Origin: Glandiceps talaboti
Taxonomy: Eukaryota > Hemichordata > Enteropneusta > Spengelidae
Direction of reading: 5' to 3'
Length of the DNA stretch: 64,000 bases
Assembly (NCBI RefSeq): GCF_964340395.1
Contig: NC_135562.1
Span: forward strand, 10,275,134-10,339,133
Shown here: piece by piece, positions 1 to 14,094 of the stretch
Position numbering within the stretch: the first letter of the stretch is position 1
How the letters are laid out: each line of letters opens with the position of its first letter
The notes under the pieces: generated by a model
Seen by the model: only the letters and a program-made list of their open reading frames with translations
Told to the model about the DNA's origin: nothing
Databases searched by the model: none
Translations under genes and position numbers: made by a program

Positions 1-14
1 ACATTTAATCTGTA

Positions 15-150
15 GAACTGTTACTGTTACATTATAACTAGATATAAATGAACCATAAAAGCATTCTGTGATCCTACATCAAAGGCACCCCCTGTTGTCT
101 TTGCATCAGTTATATTATTGTTTTTTAGTCTTTTGCTTGAAGTCTTTCAT
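15..150 (-). repeat. Dispersed repeat, left copy
   Basis: The reverse complement of this stretch matches 20865-21022. Shared landmarks are GTGCCTTTGATGTAGG and ATAATGTAACAGTAACAGTT. The two copies are in opposite orientation about 21 kb apart. The class is unknown. Confidence 0.6.
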
Positions 151-1827
151 AGGCTCAATTCATTCATGTCAACACAAACAGCTTTTCACAGGTTGTATTT
201 GGTTTTTGATACAACCGTGCATATTATATTATTTGTGCTGAGTTTGTGATTCCATGTCTGGGTGTCAGAGTTAATAAACAGATTGTAATCCGATATAATC
301 CATTCTCAATCACCTATTGTAAAGGCACACCGACATCATCCTCGGGCAGCATTACCATGGTTACATCATCTATACAGCTCAGCATCTAATCTGAGTAGGC
401 GATGGAGCCATCTATCTTACACTTTCACTTCTCTTACCTACTAAATCAGTTGCTAGGATACATGTATCTAAGCAACATGAATATAATTGCTTTTAATTAG
501 TTACTGCAACATGTTTTCAAATTTCAATCTACTCTGCTAATAATAGGCACTGAAAATTTCAAACTTAAAAAGAAGACAAAAAGAAAACTAACATCTCATA
601 CTAATACTAGTATGGTACAAATGAAAAACATCCTGTCAGCAGTATTTCCATTTCATTACTGGAAGTGATGATGTACTACTATATTTTGTTCTCAATATCT
701 TAAATTTCTTGGATGTCCAAAAGATAACAAGATTCTACTAACCAGGTGATTATCTCTAATAATAGAAGCTAGTCAGAACCCAAGAGTTGAGATTTTGGGC
801 CCGTCAATTTTTTTTTTAAAAATTTCAAAAAATTTTGAAATTTTTTTCCCCACAAAATATAATTTGAGCTGAATTCATCACAGAACGGATCTTGAGTTCT
901 ACCATAGACATTTTCACCGTATTACTGAGTTATTAGCAATTATTAGAAACTTAGAGAGTTGATTTATTTTGTTGGGACAATTAGCTATATTTTTAATTTA
1001 AAATTTTTTTCGAATCTAATTTAGGTCTAATTAATGTGAACGTCTCTTTACCTCTACATTCACATTCTCACAACTTACACTACAGAGTATATAGTTCGTT
1101 GAGACCAAGATTTCTTTTACTTTTCAGTAGTTTTTATCCAAATGTAATTTTGGTCAATATAATCCAAACATCTCTTTAGCGTTACACTCATATTTTCGCA
1201 AGACTACAAAGTTGATTTTATACGGAATTAGTACATAATCAAAACAATGATCAAAATCATCAAATTCTTCTCAAAAAATATCAAATACTTCACCATTTCT
1301 TCTATATTTTATTGCATTTTTATTTCATTTTACTTCATAGCACTAATGTCAAATAAAAAATTACAATAATTCAATCACAAAATCCAATGTGTCACAAAAA
1401 AAATGTCTTGTAATTTCTACAGCTGTGTTTAATAAGTAGTTATCCTAATGTCAGATAAAATAAAAATAAAAATGTTCATCAAATTCAGATTACATGTACC
1501 ATGTCAGTAATACAAATCAAATTATCTGTGATTCAGGGATGTAGAAAAGGGTCGTAGACTGCAAAAACAACTGGCTACTCTGTATGCTTAGTGAGCTACT
1601 TTTCAGGAATTTGTTTAAAAATTCTCTATTTCAACCAGTGTATTTCTGTCTTAGGGGAGATTTACTAGTCTCATGTCTCCATATTACCCTACCTACTTGT
1701 GATGTCTTACTACATGCCTCGATATTACCCTACCTACTTTTCACATTTTACTGCTTACTTTTAAAATAAACTACTTCCCTGTGATGTCTTACTACATACA
1801 ACTGACATATGATGCAGTATTAACAAT

Positions 1828-2215
1828 TTATTAAACAAAAAATAACCAATTTATTACATGAATAAATAATTTATCAAACGAATAAATAAATATATAGCTA
1901 GATAAATATACAAAGTATCAAACAAAGGAAGAAATAAATAATACATTAAATAAATAAATAAATAATTTAATGAATAAATAAACGTATTAAACAAATAAAT
2001 AAATAATAAAATAAATAATTTATTGAACAAATAAACAATGTATTAAATGAATGAATGAATTAATTAATTAATTACATAAATAATAATTTATTGAACAAAT
2101 GTATAATTATTAAAAAAAAAAATTAAAAAAAAAAAATAATTTATTGAACAAATAAATAATTGATGTATTAAATGAAGTAAATAAATACTTTATAGGTAAA
2201 AAAAATAAAATTAAT
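1828..2215. repeat. Degenerate AAAT/AATAAA-type low-complexity array
   Basis: About 390 bp made almost only of A and T, with recurring AATAAATAA and TTTATTGAACAAAT phrases. It is a decayed tetranucleotide microsatellite with a longer irregular period of roughly 30-50 bp on top. Confidence 0.75.
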
Positions 2216-3711
2216 AAAAGATAACCAGAATCCAAATCTCAAATCAATCAAATGTTGAGGTATAGAACTATCACCTTTATATTCTTAATAACCTTATTTT
2301 AATAACAATACCAACAATTCTGTATTAATCATTTTCCATATCTAATAGTAATATTCATTTTTTTCTAAATGAATCACGAATCCTAACATTTAATACCAAC
2401 TGGGTCAGTTCCTAGTAAGTTGAAATGTGGCATAAATCTGTTTAAAATTTCCTGACTTTGTTATCATAGATAAGCAACCAGATTGACTCTTTTTAAAATG
2501 TTGTTGTCATGGTAATACATGTGGGCAGACTGTGTGTAAGCCTAGACAGAATACCAAGGCTGATTTTAAATTTTTTTTGCTGGTTAGTGTGATTGTTCTG
2601 GACAATAGGTATCATCTACATACAAATATATTTGTGTATAAAAATATATATAGCTAGAGTTATATATAAATTGTTAAATGTCTTGGGAAAATGCTAATTT
2701 TGCATTAACATCCACTCATTTCTCATCCTCACAAATACAGAACAAATTACACAAACTTACCAAATTTTGGTTTTTAAAAAATTACTGAAAAAATTATGCA
2801 AATAACCCAATTTTTTAAAAACATATTTCTTCATCTTTTTTTATCAGGTTTTAAAATGTATGGAAAATGCTAAATATACAAAAAAAAAGTTTGTAATTTT
2901 GACCAGATTTCCTTGTCTGTGTTAAAATAAGTCTAGAACCAAGCAAAAAACAATAAATGTATCTACAAAGCCTGTCAATTTTTATCAGATATTCCACCCC
3001 GTTCTGTTTTACAAAATACAAGGTGTCTGAAATGTCAGCCTAAATTGGATGGTGTGAAATATCATTGTCATGAATTTATGCTCTAATTATCATTACATTT
3101 ATTTTAATGTTTACTTTAATCCCCTACAAAATTAGAAAATTAGTTTCAAAATGGATGTTCCATCAGACGAGGCTACTTATCATAACATCTATGACACAAT
3201 TTATAAAAACTTCCACATATAAAAAAACCTCCTTCAAGACCGACATACATCCTGGCACTGTGCCAATATATCACCAAATCGAGTTCAAATTTGAATGTAC
3301 AATATCCACCACTCTGTCGATTACATTATCCGAGAACTGATGATGACTGACAATATGTAAAGGTCAAAGGTTACATACTAACAATACTATGATGTCATAG
3401 CTTTCAAATTCAAATTTGTGACATTTGTCAACTAATTATTATTTATTACTACGTTTAAATTAACAATAAATTAACCCATAAAAAACTAATACCACAAAAT
3501 TAATAACATAAGATACGAAAACTGAAATTTTCGTAAAAGTTTTTCTGGTTCATTTTACAAGTACATGTTATCTAAATATCTACTCCTGTAATAAAGTTTA
3601 CACGTACTTGTCTTTGTAATAGTGAATTGTCAGTTTAAGTCAATTCAAAATTTTCCAATATTCTACAAAAATAAACGATAAATAGACACAGAAATATAAT
3701 GTAGGACTTAC

Positions 3712-3821
3712 TGAATTTTGGGCGTAAAATACGTGATGAGACGATTGTAGGCTTTGATGACACAGAGAGACAATGTGATTGCTTTAACTTGGATGCTTCT
3801 TTGTCAGGCAGTGTATCTTCA
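3712..3821 (-). CDS. Candidate internal coding exon, unknown gene
   Basis: On the minus strand an open stretch of 36 codons reads EDTLPDKEASKLKQ... to SSRILRPKF. It lies between an acceptor (GTGTAG, weak pyrimidine tract) and a good donor (A|GTAAGT). It is more complex and less AT-rich than its surroundings. It starts one base before a full codon and ends one base after, so the preceding exon must end with two extra bases. The exon at 10918-11008 ends with one, so either another exon lies between them or they belong to different genes. I recognise no domain. Confidence 0.3.
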
Positions 3822-6800
3822 CTACACACTTGTCACTAGAGTTGAGGGTCCTCATTATGTATGCAACACCATCTGTGTAATTACATCCCCTAACTTACTT
3901 GACATTATCAACAATCAGTTAGCACCCCTAAGTTTCTATTCATACACATATCACATTGACTGAAATACGTTCTGCATATTGTGCAATGTCAGTCAAATTC
4001 CCAACTCCTTTTTAGATTTGACGAGAACTTGTTCAAAATTACTCTCCCATGTTGGTTGTACAAATTATTTTAACAAAATTTTGAGAAAAAAAAAAGTTCA
4101 TTTCACTGAAACTCAAACAATAGTCTATACTCCTTACTACATTCTGACGTGCTATTAAAAGGTAACATATGTACGCGTGTTAGGTACACTATGTATAACT
4201 TTACTGTAAAAAAAAACGACATAAACTATAATATCACGAATTAGTGAATTTCCTTTGTAGATCAATTATTATACGTCAGAAAAAAAATCACTTTTTCAAG
4301 AGTTTTATAACACAAATGAAAAAGACTGGGGAAATATGGTAAAAGGTGAAAGGTCACGATACAATGCCTATATCGTATGTTCAAACTTTACAAAAATAAC
4401 AGGATTTTTGAATTTATCAACACACAACTCTTGACCAAAAGATTATTTAAAAGATTCATCATTTGTTTAAAATGCTGAAATAAATGTAAAAGATAATGAC
4501 ATCACCGTAACGTATGCAATGATCGGTGTATCAGTGTTTTTAATCTAGTGTTTAAGTAATAGAGAACTCATCACCATTGACATGCATAAGTAGTTCACAA
4601 TGCCCTGTTTGCTGCCATAATTTCTTTTGTCACATACATGCTTTGAAATTAAAATTACCTGAATTTTATAAAATTCGTAGTCTTATTTCATGTAAATTTC
4701 ACAGTGTACTTACAAAATAATTAAATTTCAATTCTAAAAATATCACATTTAATACAAATAGTTATATTTTTTTTGTTCTATTGTCGACATTTTCATTTTT
4801 TTTAACATAGCAGTTTTTGACAAGCCAGCTGTACACTGAATGAAATGAAATGACAATTTCAGACATTTTTTTTTTATGTAAGTTTCATGTTTATATTGTA
4901 GTAGTCATGTCAGGTTTTCATTTCTAAAATACCACTTTTAATAGGATGTTTTTCTTCAAACAGAAAACACAGAATGTTCTAATATTAGCTTATCGCCTAC
5001 AGACGTGTTCAGATTTTGGATTTAGCCAAACCCAACTCCAAGCCAGCAGGGAAGAGCAATAACCAAAATCCCCTGCATGACTTGACTCTAGACATATTAT
5101 TAGTCAACTTTGGAAACTTTTTCCTTTTTTTGTCTATTTCATGTAAGTTTCAAGTCTGTAATATTTATTTCTCTTTTAGTTATGCCATATTTCATATTCG
5201 TTTCATTGTTAGTTTTTTTTTGTCCATTTCACATCAGCTCTAGATTAGGTTCCATTATTACTCAATTTTCTTGAAATTGATTTTTTTAATATCATTTTTG
5301 TCTCCTGCATGTAAGTTTCATATCTTTCAGTTATGTTATATTTCATGTTAGCTCCATTTCACGTAATCTCCATAACATTTTTACGTGTTTTGTTTTCACA
5401 ACAGTTCTCTTTTAGGTGTGTCTACTGTTTACTTTACTCCAAATAATCTTTTATCTCAAACTTTCCCTTCGTCAATAAAACCCACAAAAGATTTTCAATG
5501 CTGTGCCTACTAGAGTGGAGAACTCAGAACAAATTTGTAGATTTTTAAAACCCAAGATTTGTAAAATACAACCCAAACTCTTTCATGCATACCAATCACA
5601 ATGGTAATACATGTAGTGTGCTACACAGCCTTCCTGCAGGCTACAAACATGTTGACTTTACAGAGAGGACAGGTTGATTGGTTTTTATCTATTTGTAGTA
5701 AAGATCAATGCAGTAAGTTCAGATCAATACTATGACTGACAAACACACATGTACAACAAGTCAAGTGCACTCACTGGTTTGTCCACTGTCGTACTTCACT
5801 TTTGCCGCCAAAATTCTTCAAACAAAAATTCTACTTTTCTGCCACTTTTTGACAAAATTCACCTTTATGTTAAACTAAAAGCCTATATTTAGCCCTGACA
5901 CATATCAACAGCAAAATGGGGAAATCTCCCAGAATTGCAAAATTAGGCATATATTAATGAAAATCGCAGTCATAATATTGTTGCTATTTTCAAACAACTT
6001 ATCTAAAGATCACTGAAATTCTTAACTTCCGACAACAAAAGAACAATTTCGACTTTCTACCCCTAATAATATGTTCAACATTCACAAAGTACCTGTTCCT
6101 TTGCCACTTTACAAAATGTTGCATGTACATGAATACAAATACCAGCTTATGCATCACATAATCCAAAGGTCAAAGTTGAAAGTTCACATGGTGGTCTCAT
6201 ACAAATATTTCACACCATGACACTGTAAACATTACAACTATGAGTACACCACCTTTCCTTTTAAGTTTATCTTTGTGAGATTTAAAACTGAAAGTGACAG
6301 GTGGACAATTTCTAGAATAGATTGTATCTTTACATTCCAGTTCACATTTTAATCTCAAAATGTCACCGTGAAATCAACAGATACTTGTCAAAATCTCGAG
6401 AGATATTTTCTTTGATAACAATACATTTAATCAACTACTGGTATTGATACAAACTCCCTGGATAGTTGAGTCATTTACATATCTATAGCGGTACATCTAG
6501 CCATAGAAAAATTGAAACGTACATTTATAAATAACAAATGGAAGTTGATGTCAAGGATTTTACATTTCCTTTCACAGAGAGGAGGAACTCTGGTAAATTT
6601 GAAATCCCTCATTTCATTGTTATATTGTAGGCTTTCTCATTGTTATTTTGTCATGAAGTGGAGGAAATTTCAGTGTGTTTTTTTTAAATATAAATTCAAA
6701 TGATATCTTTAGATACAGATGGACGGGGTGGGAAGGGGGGGGGGGGGGTAAACTGTAAATGTAATTTTTTATTTCTGTATGTTAAACTTCAGATATGTAT

Positions 6801-6866
6801 TTATGCATTATTTCATGTCAAATAAAATATATATTACTGGACTGTACTCTACTGTACTGTTCTGCA
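3822..6866. other. Intronic or intergenic, no gene seen
   Basis: AT-rich sequence with many T runs and no exon I can defend. A run of G lies near 6736-6748. The open frame near 5016-5243 begins with a mixed-composition stretch but lacks a donor and becomes low-complexity. Confidence 0.5.
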
Positions 6867-7896
6867 GTACACTACACTACACTACACTACACTACACTAC
6901 ACTACACTACACTACACACAGTACGCTACACTACACTACACTACACTACACACAGTACGCTATGCCACGCTAGACTACACTAGATTAGACTAAGCTGTGC
7001 TGCACTACACTACACTGCTATACTACACAACACCATACTACACTACACTACACTACACTACACTACACTACACTACTCTACACTACACTACACTACACTA
7101 CACTACACTACACTACACTACACTACTCTACTCTACTCTACACTACACTACACTACACTACACTACACCATACTACGCTACACTACACTACACTACACTA
7201 AACTACACTACACTACACTACACTACACTACACTACACTACACTACACTACACTACACTACACTACACTACACTACACTACACTACACTACACTACACTA
7301 CACTACACTACACTAAACTACACTACACTACACTACACTACACTACACTACACTACACTACACTACACTACACAATACTACACTACACTACACTACACTA
7401 CACTACACTACACTACACTACACTACACTACACTACACTACACAATACTACACTACACTACACTACACAATACTACACTACACTACACTACACTACACTA
7501 CACTACACTACACTACACTACACTAAACTACACTACACTACACTACACTACACTACACTACACTACACTACACTACACTACACTACACAATACTACACTA
7601 CACTACACTACACTACACTACACTACACTACACTACACTACACTACACTACACTACACTACACTACACTACTCTACTCTACACTACACTACACTACACTA
7701 CACTACACCATACTACGCTACACTACACTACACTACACTAAACTACACTACACTACACTACACTACACTACACTACACTACACTACACTACACTACACTA
7801 CACTACACTACACTACACTACACTACACTACACTACACTACACTACACTACACTACACTACACAATACTACACTACACTACACTACACTACACCAT
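6867..7896. repeat. (CACTA)n pentanucleotide satellite, ~1.03 kb
   Basis: Nearly pure tandem array of the pentamer CTACA/CACTA with scattered variants (CTCTA, CAATA, CCATA, CGCTA, AAACTA). A variant cluster, three CTCTA pentamers followed by CCATACTACGCTA and later AAACTA, occurs twice with equivalent points exactly 540 bp (108 pentamers) apart near 7169 and 7709. Part of the array was therefore duplicated as a block. Because 15 bp is five codons, the array gives a long false open frame of repeating LHYTT residues. Confidence 0.95.
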
Positions 7897-8085
7897 ACAC
7901 CTGTACACCATAATTTAGTACATTTTATAAAGTTCAATCAAATCAAAGACAATGAACAATCTAGTACATGGTACAAAGATTCCTTTACATTTAACCACAG
8001 ACTCTCTGAACAACTCAACTTTTGATACAACTCAACCAAATTAACAAAATCCTCACTAACCTGAAGAAAGCGATGAATACGTATT

Positions 8086-10448
8086 CAGTGTTCTCCCCAG
8101 GATTTTGTCACAAGAGGGGGGAATTGTTGCTGAGCGGAGTGAAGCACTGCGTGTGCTTTGCACACGCTGGGGGGTGGTCAGGAGGGGGGTGTCCCCCCTC
8201 GTGCCTAGGAACTTTTGCAATTTGCATCTTGAAATGGTGGCTTTTGGTGGCACTTTATTTAGCCATTTTAACCCACTTTAATCATGTGAATTTCAACACA
8301 ACTGAAGTGTCAAAGTGAGTTTTGATATCTTAATGTTTAAATAGTGACAGAATTTAGCCAAATTTACCTGTGTCAAAAAAATAGTTTTTTAATAGTTTGT
8401 CCTAAATAGTTACTCAAATAGCTCATTTTAACACAAATGCTGAAAGAGTGTAACAAAACAAAATCTTCAACTTTCTGTAAAAAATTGCAGCAAATTTCAA
8501 GATGTTTCAGGACAGTTGTAGTGTTTACTACAAAACGAAATCCATTTTCAAGAGCTTCATTGCATCATCACCATACCACTACCAAAACAAACAAAAGTCA
8601 AACACATAAGGGTGAAGATAACTTTGCCTTTATGCATAACAGCTGAGTAACTTGTCTCACTTCTGTGAGAATTCTCCTGTCTTTGTAATTTCCCCATTGG
8701 TGACTGCTTGTTCAAAGTAAACAGTGTCAGATTTGGTCCATCTATTGATATTCCCATAGTGATTCAATTCGTCTAAATGTACTCTTTTCTAGTTGACTTC
8801 TCATTAAATTTATCATTTAATTCCCGGACTTGAGAACTGCTCAGAATGACGGACCAGTATTTGCGGTGACGCAAAACCATGCGTATTATACCGTACGCAA
8901 TGGAAATTAATTTTTTATGCATATTTGATCGAACGATCCGTATCCTATACGCAACGAATTTTGTTACATTTGCCATACCCCTCGACTGACGATCGTACTA
9001 TACTGAGTGAGAGTCGATTGTTTTTATTTTGATACATAATACTATTATAGACCACTAACGAACTTGTACCCTGGCCCTGTTACAGTCAATGTAAAAAAGA
9101 CGCAACACTAATGTTGCAATTTTTGTTGCCATTGTTGTGTCTAACTGGAAAATTAATAGTACATGCCAAACACAGCTGCACATGTTCAAATGGACACTCA
9201 ATACGTCACGCTCCCACGTCAAAAAAAACTCACACTGTAAGACATGCCTAGCCATGATATAGTTCTCTTCAGCATGTTCAGTTTTTTTTACGAAAACAAA
9301 AATAGTCGGTGACAATACGGCATGGCAGTTTCAGTTAGCACAGGTCTTTTTTGAAAGAAGGCGAAACCGCTTCGTGTCACTATGGGTGGTAATGAAGTCA
9401 ATCAAAAGAAAATGAAATAAAACGAATCGCAATACATAGTTTTCAAGTGGGACAGGTATCCGACAAAACTTTCTGCTCCGACGACTCACTAAGATTTTGA
9501 AAGGTCAAAGATTGTACTATGACGACACATGCAACGTCCGAACTATTAAACTAAAGGGAAGGGACAGAGGGGAACTTAGCGTTCAACTTCAATACTGACG
9601 TAGCCATGGAAAATCTTACTTGCGTGTTTTTATATTAAGAGAAGCAATTCATAGACACAGCGACTCTGAAAACCATAGATTTTGTAGTACATTTAGTGTA
9701 CACGTAAAAACAGACCGTTCCGAGACTTTTGTCACGGCCCACCTATCCATGAACAATGGAATCGCCCACATTGACAACACGTGTTTATCTGTGTTGAGGC
9801 CATCGCATCTCACCCGATATCTCCGTAAGTTCGATCGTGGTTCGATGGGTACGAAAATATTAGCCCATTTTCGTTTCGATTACTATTCAATAAATAGTTA
9901 AGGAACTAGAATGTACCATTTTGTTCATTTTAGTGACATATTATTTAGTATCATCTAAGTAGTGTCGGTGAACAACACAAGCCTTTCAAAGTTCCGCATT
10001 TCATTTTGTTTTTGTACCGTAAACTCGAGAAAGTGTGTGTTTACATGCAAACAATCCCACGATCTGAGTTCAAGTTCGCCCTGAAAAGGGCCGACGTGTA
10101 AAATATTCCGTGTACCTCCTGATCTTCATTGAGCTAAATGACGGAGGAAAGACATGTTGACTGTTTGAAAGCTATAGAATGAATGACAAGTTTGATGAAA
10201 GTATGCGTGAATGTGATTCGCACGAAGTTTGACATCAGTGACAGTAGCCTCTTTACCGAGATATTTGACTTTCCAAAATGGCGACCATGAGATCGTAGCG
10301 AAACCGCGAGAGAAGTAAATCGTTTTGCCCCGTTTGTTGAAAAAATATTCAATTCATTTTTTTTTCGTCAAAACTTACAAAACTTGGGGGCGCCAAGAAT
10401 TTACAAGAGGGCGCGGCGCCCCTGTTACCTTGTTCAGGGAGAACACTG
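8086..10448. mobile_element. hAT-like non-autonomous DNA transposon, 2.36 kb
   Basis: The ends are inverted: CAGTGTTCTCCC at 8086 and GGGAGAACACTG ending at 10448. A 6-bp direct repeat CGTATT abuts both ends (8080-8085 and 10449-10454). CAGTG...CACTG ends are typical of hAT elements, but those usually make 8-bp target duplications, so the superfamily call is tentative. Inside I see no transposase-length frame; the largest frames are under 100 codons. The interior is richer in CpG than the flanks and has GC-rich subterminal blocks (GGGGCGCC-type). It is best read as a large internally deleted or sequence-captured element. Confidence 0.7.
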
Positions 10449-10917
10449 CGTATTACTGTACATGTACTTGTAAAATCCTCATTTCACACACAACACAAAT
10501 GTAAACAAAATATTGAACATTCTGAGTCAAGCTCTACAGCCAATTAGGATGACTCTTTATATAAGTACAAGTTTTACAACCAATCAAGACAAATATAACA
10601 TAAGTACAACCATACAGCCAATCAGAATGACTTTTCACTCATGTGCAAATTCAAATGTCATGATAACCTAACTCTGAGGGCGCTATACTTATCAAAATTT
10701 ATAACGTGCGACTCACTACCTAAGTCAATTCCAGTGTCAAAATCATACACAGACCAGAGCTGTGCAGAATATTTCAAGCACCTTTTGTTACCATGGGGAT
10801 ACAATTGTTAAATATTTGACAGTTAAGATAGTATTTTTGTTGTTTTTTATCAATTTATCATCTGTAGATTTGTTTGATCTTTTGATTATTTAGAGATCTG
10901 TATATGCATGAGTTTAC
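10449..10917. other. Intronic spacer, nothing found
   Basis: About 470 bp of AT-rich unique sequence between the hAT-like element and the exon at 10918. No gene, tandem repeat or hairpin was noticed. Confidence 0.5.
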
Positions 10918-11008
10918 CTTTGTTGAGAGATCTGTCGTTCAGCTTTCTATGGCCAGCCTGTCCACGAGTTGAAACACGTGATGGCCGAGAATCCACTTGC
11001 CAATCCAC
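10918..11008 (-). CDS. Coding exon of an unidentified minus-strand gene
   Basis: The minus strand shows an acceptor (TTTGATTTCAG), 30 open codons plus one base, and a donor (AAAG|GTAAAC). The peptide begins VDWQVDSRPSRVSTRGQ and continues AGHRKLNDRSLNK; it is basic and looks disordered. The exon starts in phase 0, which fits the phase-0 end of the exon at 25481-25609, so the two could be spliced directly across a 14.5-kb intron. I recognise no domain. The base composition is clearly less AT-rich than the flanks, which with two good splice sites supports a real exon. Confidence 0.6.
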
Positions 11009-11072
11009 CTGAAATCAAACAAATTTAATATAAGTTACTACGAGAATTGAAAAATCTATCGACCAATTGAAT

Positions 11073-11146
11073 AGATTGTAAGATACGTCATGTCGTTCTG
11101 CCTCTCTTCTGACTGATGTGTGAGGGCGCCCTGTACCTTACAGACT
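11073..11146 (-). mobile_element. Short TIR element (GGGCGCCCTCA family), copy 1
   Basis: The ends are inverted (TTGTAAGATACGTCATG and TACCTTACAGACT) around a core with GAGGGCGCCCTG. The reverse complement matches the elements at 13780-13876 and 59603-59706 in ends and core. It is a miniature inverted-repeat element of about 75-105 bp; the superfamily is unknown. Confidence 0.6.
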
Positions 11147-13779
11147 ACCGCTTGGACTGAATCACACAAAGACTTATGTACGTTATTACAAAAGTGGAAA
11201 TGTGATAGACAAGAATCAACTTGAAAGTAAACAAATTTGATAGAAGTTACAAGAGTTGAAACATGATCCCCAAGAATCTAGTGGTAACTCCAACTGAAAT
11301 TACACATTTTTCACTCTATTATAAGTACTGGTACAAAGCAAACCTCTTGCCACACAATTAAATCAATTATTATTTAAAAATTTAAGTACATTGTGAAGAC
11401 CCCATCACAATCTATATTTTTACTCTGAACAGCAGTGACCGGCGTTCTGACTTCCTACAACCAACATCCACGAATGGAAACAAAGCAAATCGACTTCAGG
11501 AAGTAAATATAACAAGTTATGGCAAGTTTGATACAATATTTACAACATATACACGAAAACACAAACTTTTTACAAATGTATGAATGACTATTGTAGAAGA
11601 AAAAGTATTACGGCTTATATACAGGTTACAACAAGACGTCACATGATCGTCAATACTTCTACTGCCACAAGTCTAAAACTACCCCATTATTCTGCTATCA
11701 ATGTTGAAGTGATTCAGTGAATTCATTTATCTATAAATTTGATTATTAATGTTGACAATCAAAACACAACTTTTCATGAAGTCATTTGCCGCTGGAAAAC
11801 TCAAACCTCTGAACAATGTTTGCAGAAATAACTGACTATACTTTTAATTAGATATTTTGACTCTCTATACATGCAGGGTTTACATAGGCCTGTGCTCATA
11901 CCAGTATGAATGGGCTCAAAACCATAGATTTACAGTCCGTTTTAAGTTACAAGTTCCGACATCAGACCATGGATGAATGGAACCTCGTGCAAACATGGAA
12001 AGTAAACAATTGAATTAGATTAATAACATACGGCACAGCATGTTGGAAGTACAGAGACTTGTATTACATTCCATCCTTTGATAAGGACAGTTTTTATGGC
12101 TACTCTGCTTAGTAGTTTATGTTCACAAACAAGTTTCCAGTTCCCCTGGCATGTCATGTACATATAAAGATGCTATAAAATTGTTCTTATCAAACCATAG
12201 TGTGTAATACAAGTCTCTGCTGTTCCAACATGCTGTGTCAAGTGTTATTAATCCAATTCATTTGTTTATACTTTACTTTCCCTGTTTGAGGTTCTGTTGT
12301 CCAAAGTCTAATGTCAGCAGTTGTAGTAAACACAAGCTTTTATTGATACAAAGAAACCAAATACAAAGCAAGAAACTGCATATTCTACACTTAAGAAAGC
12401 AGGATAAAAATTTCTCACTACATTTTGTCCATTATGAAGTAAACTATTTATAAACACTGCAACAAGATGCAGACTCACGGGCACCATGTTTTGATGTCGG
12501 CATTTGATGTCTGTATGGCGGCACATTATTTCATTTCATTTAGACAAAATGTAGCAAGAAACTGTATTCATAATTCAACCCTACTATCTTATAGAACAGA
12601 AACTGCAGTTTCTTATTGATTTCTGATTGGTTGAATCAAACAGTTGGTACACAGTAAATGGAAACAGGTTGTAAAACTGATTCAGTTTAGTTAAAATTAA
12701 AACAAATCAAAACTAAAACCAATTTAAATATTTTCGGTTTAACAAATCAAATCTACTAGTTTTAATTTCTGTAAACACAAAACTTGACTATGGATTGATT
12801 GATTTAAATTCATTGTTACACCATGACTTTGACTAACTGAAATGAATGACTTCAAATAACAGACTATTTCAAAGATGATTTTTTTTTCTTTTAAATTCTA
12901 AACAAATGGTTTACTGGTTAATACAATATCTTATGGTATTTAAATTATTCTGTCTACCATAATTGTTTTTTGGTGAGTGAAGGGAGGGTTAATGACCGCT
13001 TGGAGATCCTGCATGTGGAAAGTCAAAGCCCTTTTGCAAATATCAAACATCAACCATTACCATGAAGTGTTGGCACTTTCTGATCTCCAATAACTGTCAC
13101 TTTAAGGGACTTTGCAGTACTGCCATGACTAAAAAATCTTGTAAAATCACCCAAAATATTGCCATGACAACAGTTCAAGAAGAACAGAAACTAAATACCT
13201 CATACATCCACAAAGTTTGTAGCTGAATTGTGAATATTTGATCAAGCTGTTTACATTATCATTTCACCCACTTTATAAACATCAGCTGTGACACTGTTAG
13301 TGTACAACACTAGCCATACAAAGTAAGTATACGTTTCCGGATAACATGCTTTCTAAGACCGAGTAGGGAAGGGTTTCATGTTGTATTTTTTAGTTAAAAC
13401 TTGCACAGTATATTATAAACAGGTATTTCTGAGTTAGTAACAATTAGTTAATGTTCTTTCCACAATTGTTTCTGGTCAGGACAGTTTCTCTAAAATGGTG
13501 CGATTTTTTTTTTTTTTCAATTCTCAACAAACCTGTCACTAGCACTCAGTCTACTATTTATGACAGTTACTGTTCTTTTTGGGGGGACCTACATGTACTA
13601 TACAGGAATTTTTATAACACCACAGTCTGTATGGCATACATGTACAAGTAATGCCCACAGATTTTTATCAATATGTCAGCTACAGTACATCAACACTTTT
13701 ATACAACTTTTGGCCACCCCTGGTTTTGAAACGATCATGAGGATGAATTTTGTAAAATTTAGATTTGACCGGTCTGTAA

Positions 13780-13876
13780 CAGTGTAAGGTATGCCATGAC
13801 AGGGCGCCCTCATGCATCATCAGTCAACCCCTTCAGTGCTAGCTGATAGGTATGGCATGACATATCATGTCTTACA
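13780..13876 (+). mobile_element. Short TIR element (GGGCGCCCTCA family), copy 2
   Basis: GTGTAAGGTATGCCATGAC at the left and the inverted GGTATGGCATGAC...CTTACA at the right flank a core with GGGCGCCCTCA and CAGTCAACCCC. It matches the copies at 11073 and 59603. Confidence 0.6.
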
Positions 13877-14094
13877 TACTAACATCTGACCCGAATGCAA
13901 GGAAAAGCACTCATATTACAAATAACTCAGATGTTTTCCTTTAAATTATAATGATCACTTAATTTGAATTTACCAGAAAATGGTACACTTGTTCAAGATC
14001 TACAGACAAAAATATTTTGGATGTGTTTATGGCTTACCCAATAATATTTTGATCTCAAAACATTTTTCACTGAGCCAAATCAACATTTGAATAA

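Larger units (their letters stand above)
1..3711. other. Gene-free AT-rich stretch
   Basis: I see no convincing coding exon here. The short open frames lack codon character and good splice borders. The stretch holds the left copy of an inverted dispersed repeat (15-150), an A/T-rich array (1828-2215) and otherwise non-repetitive AT-rich DNA. If the exon at 3712-3821 is real, this is intron or downstream sequence of the same minus-strand gene. Confidence 0.5.

Noticed and set aside
5016-5243. 75-codon frame starting MDLAKPNSKPAGKSNNQ
   Set aside because: The first part looks protein-like but the rest is T-rich low complexity and no donor ends the better part.
6997-8025. 342-codon plus-strand open frame of LHYTT repeats
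   Set aside because: Translation of the (CACTA)n satellite; a 15-bp multiple has no stop in this frame. No protein signal.
9620-9901. 93-codon plus-strand frame inside the hAT-like element
   Set aside because: No transposase motif, no similarity I recognise, and no good splice pair; left as non-coding interior.
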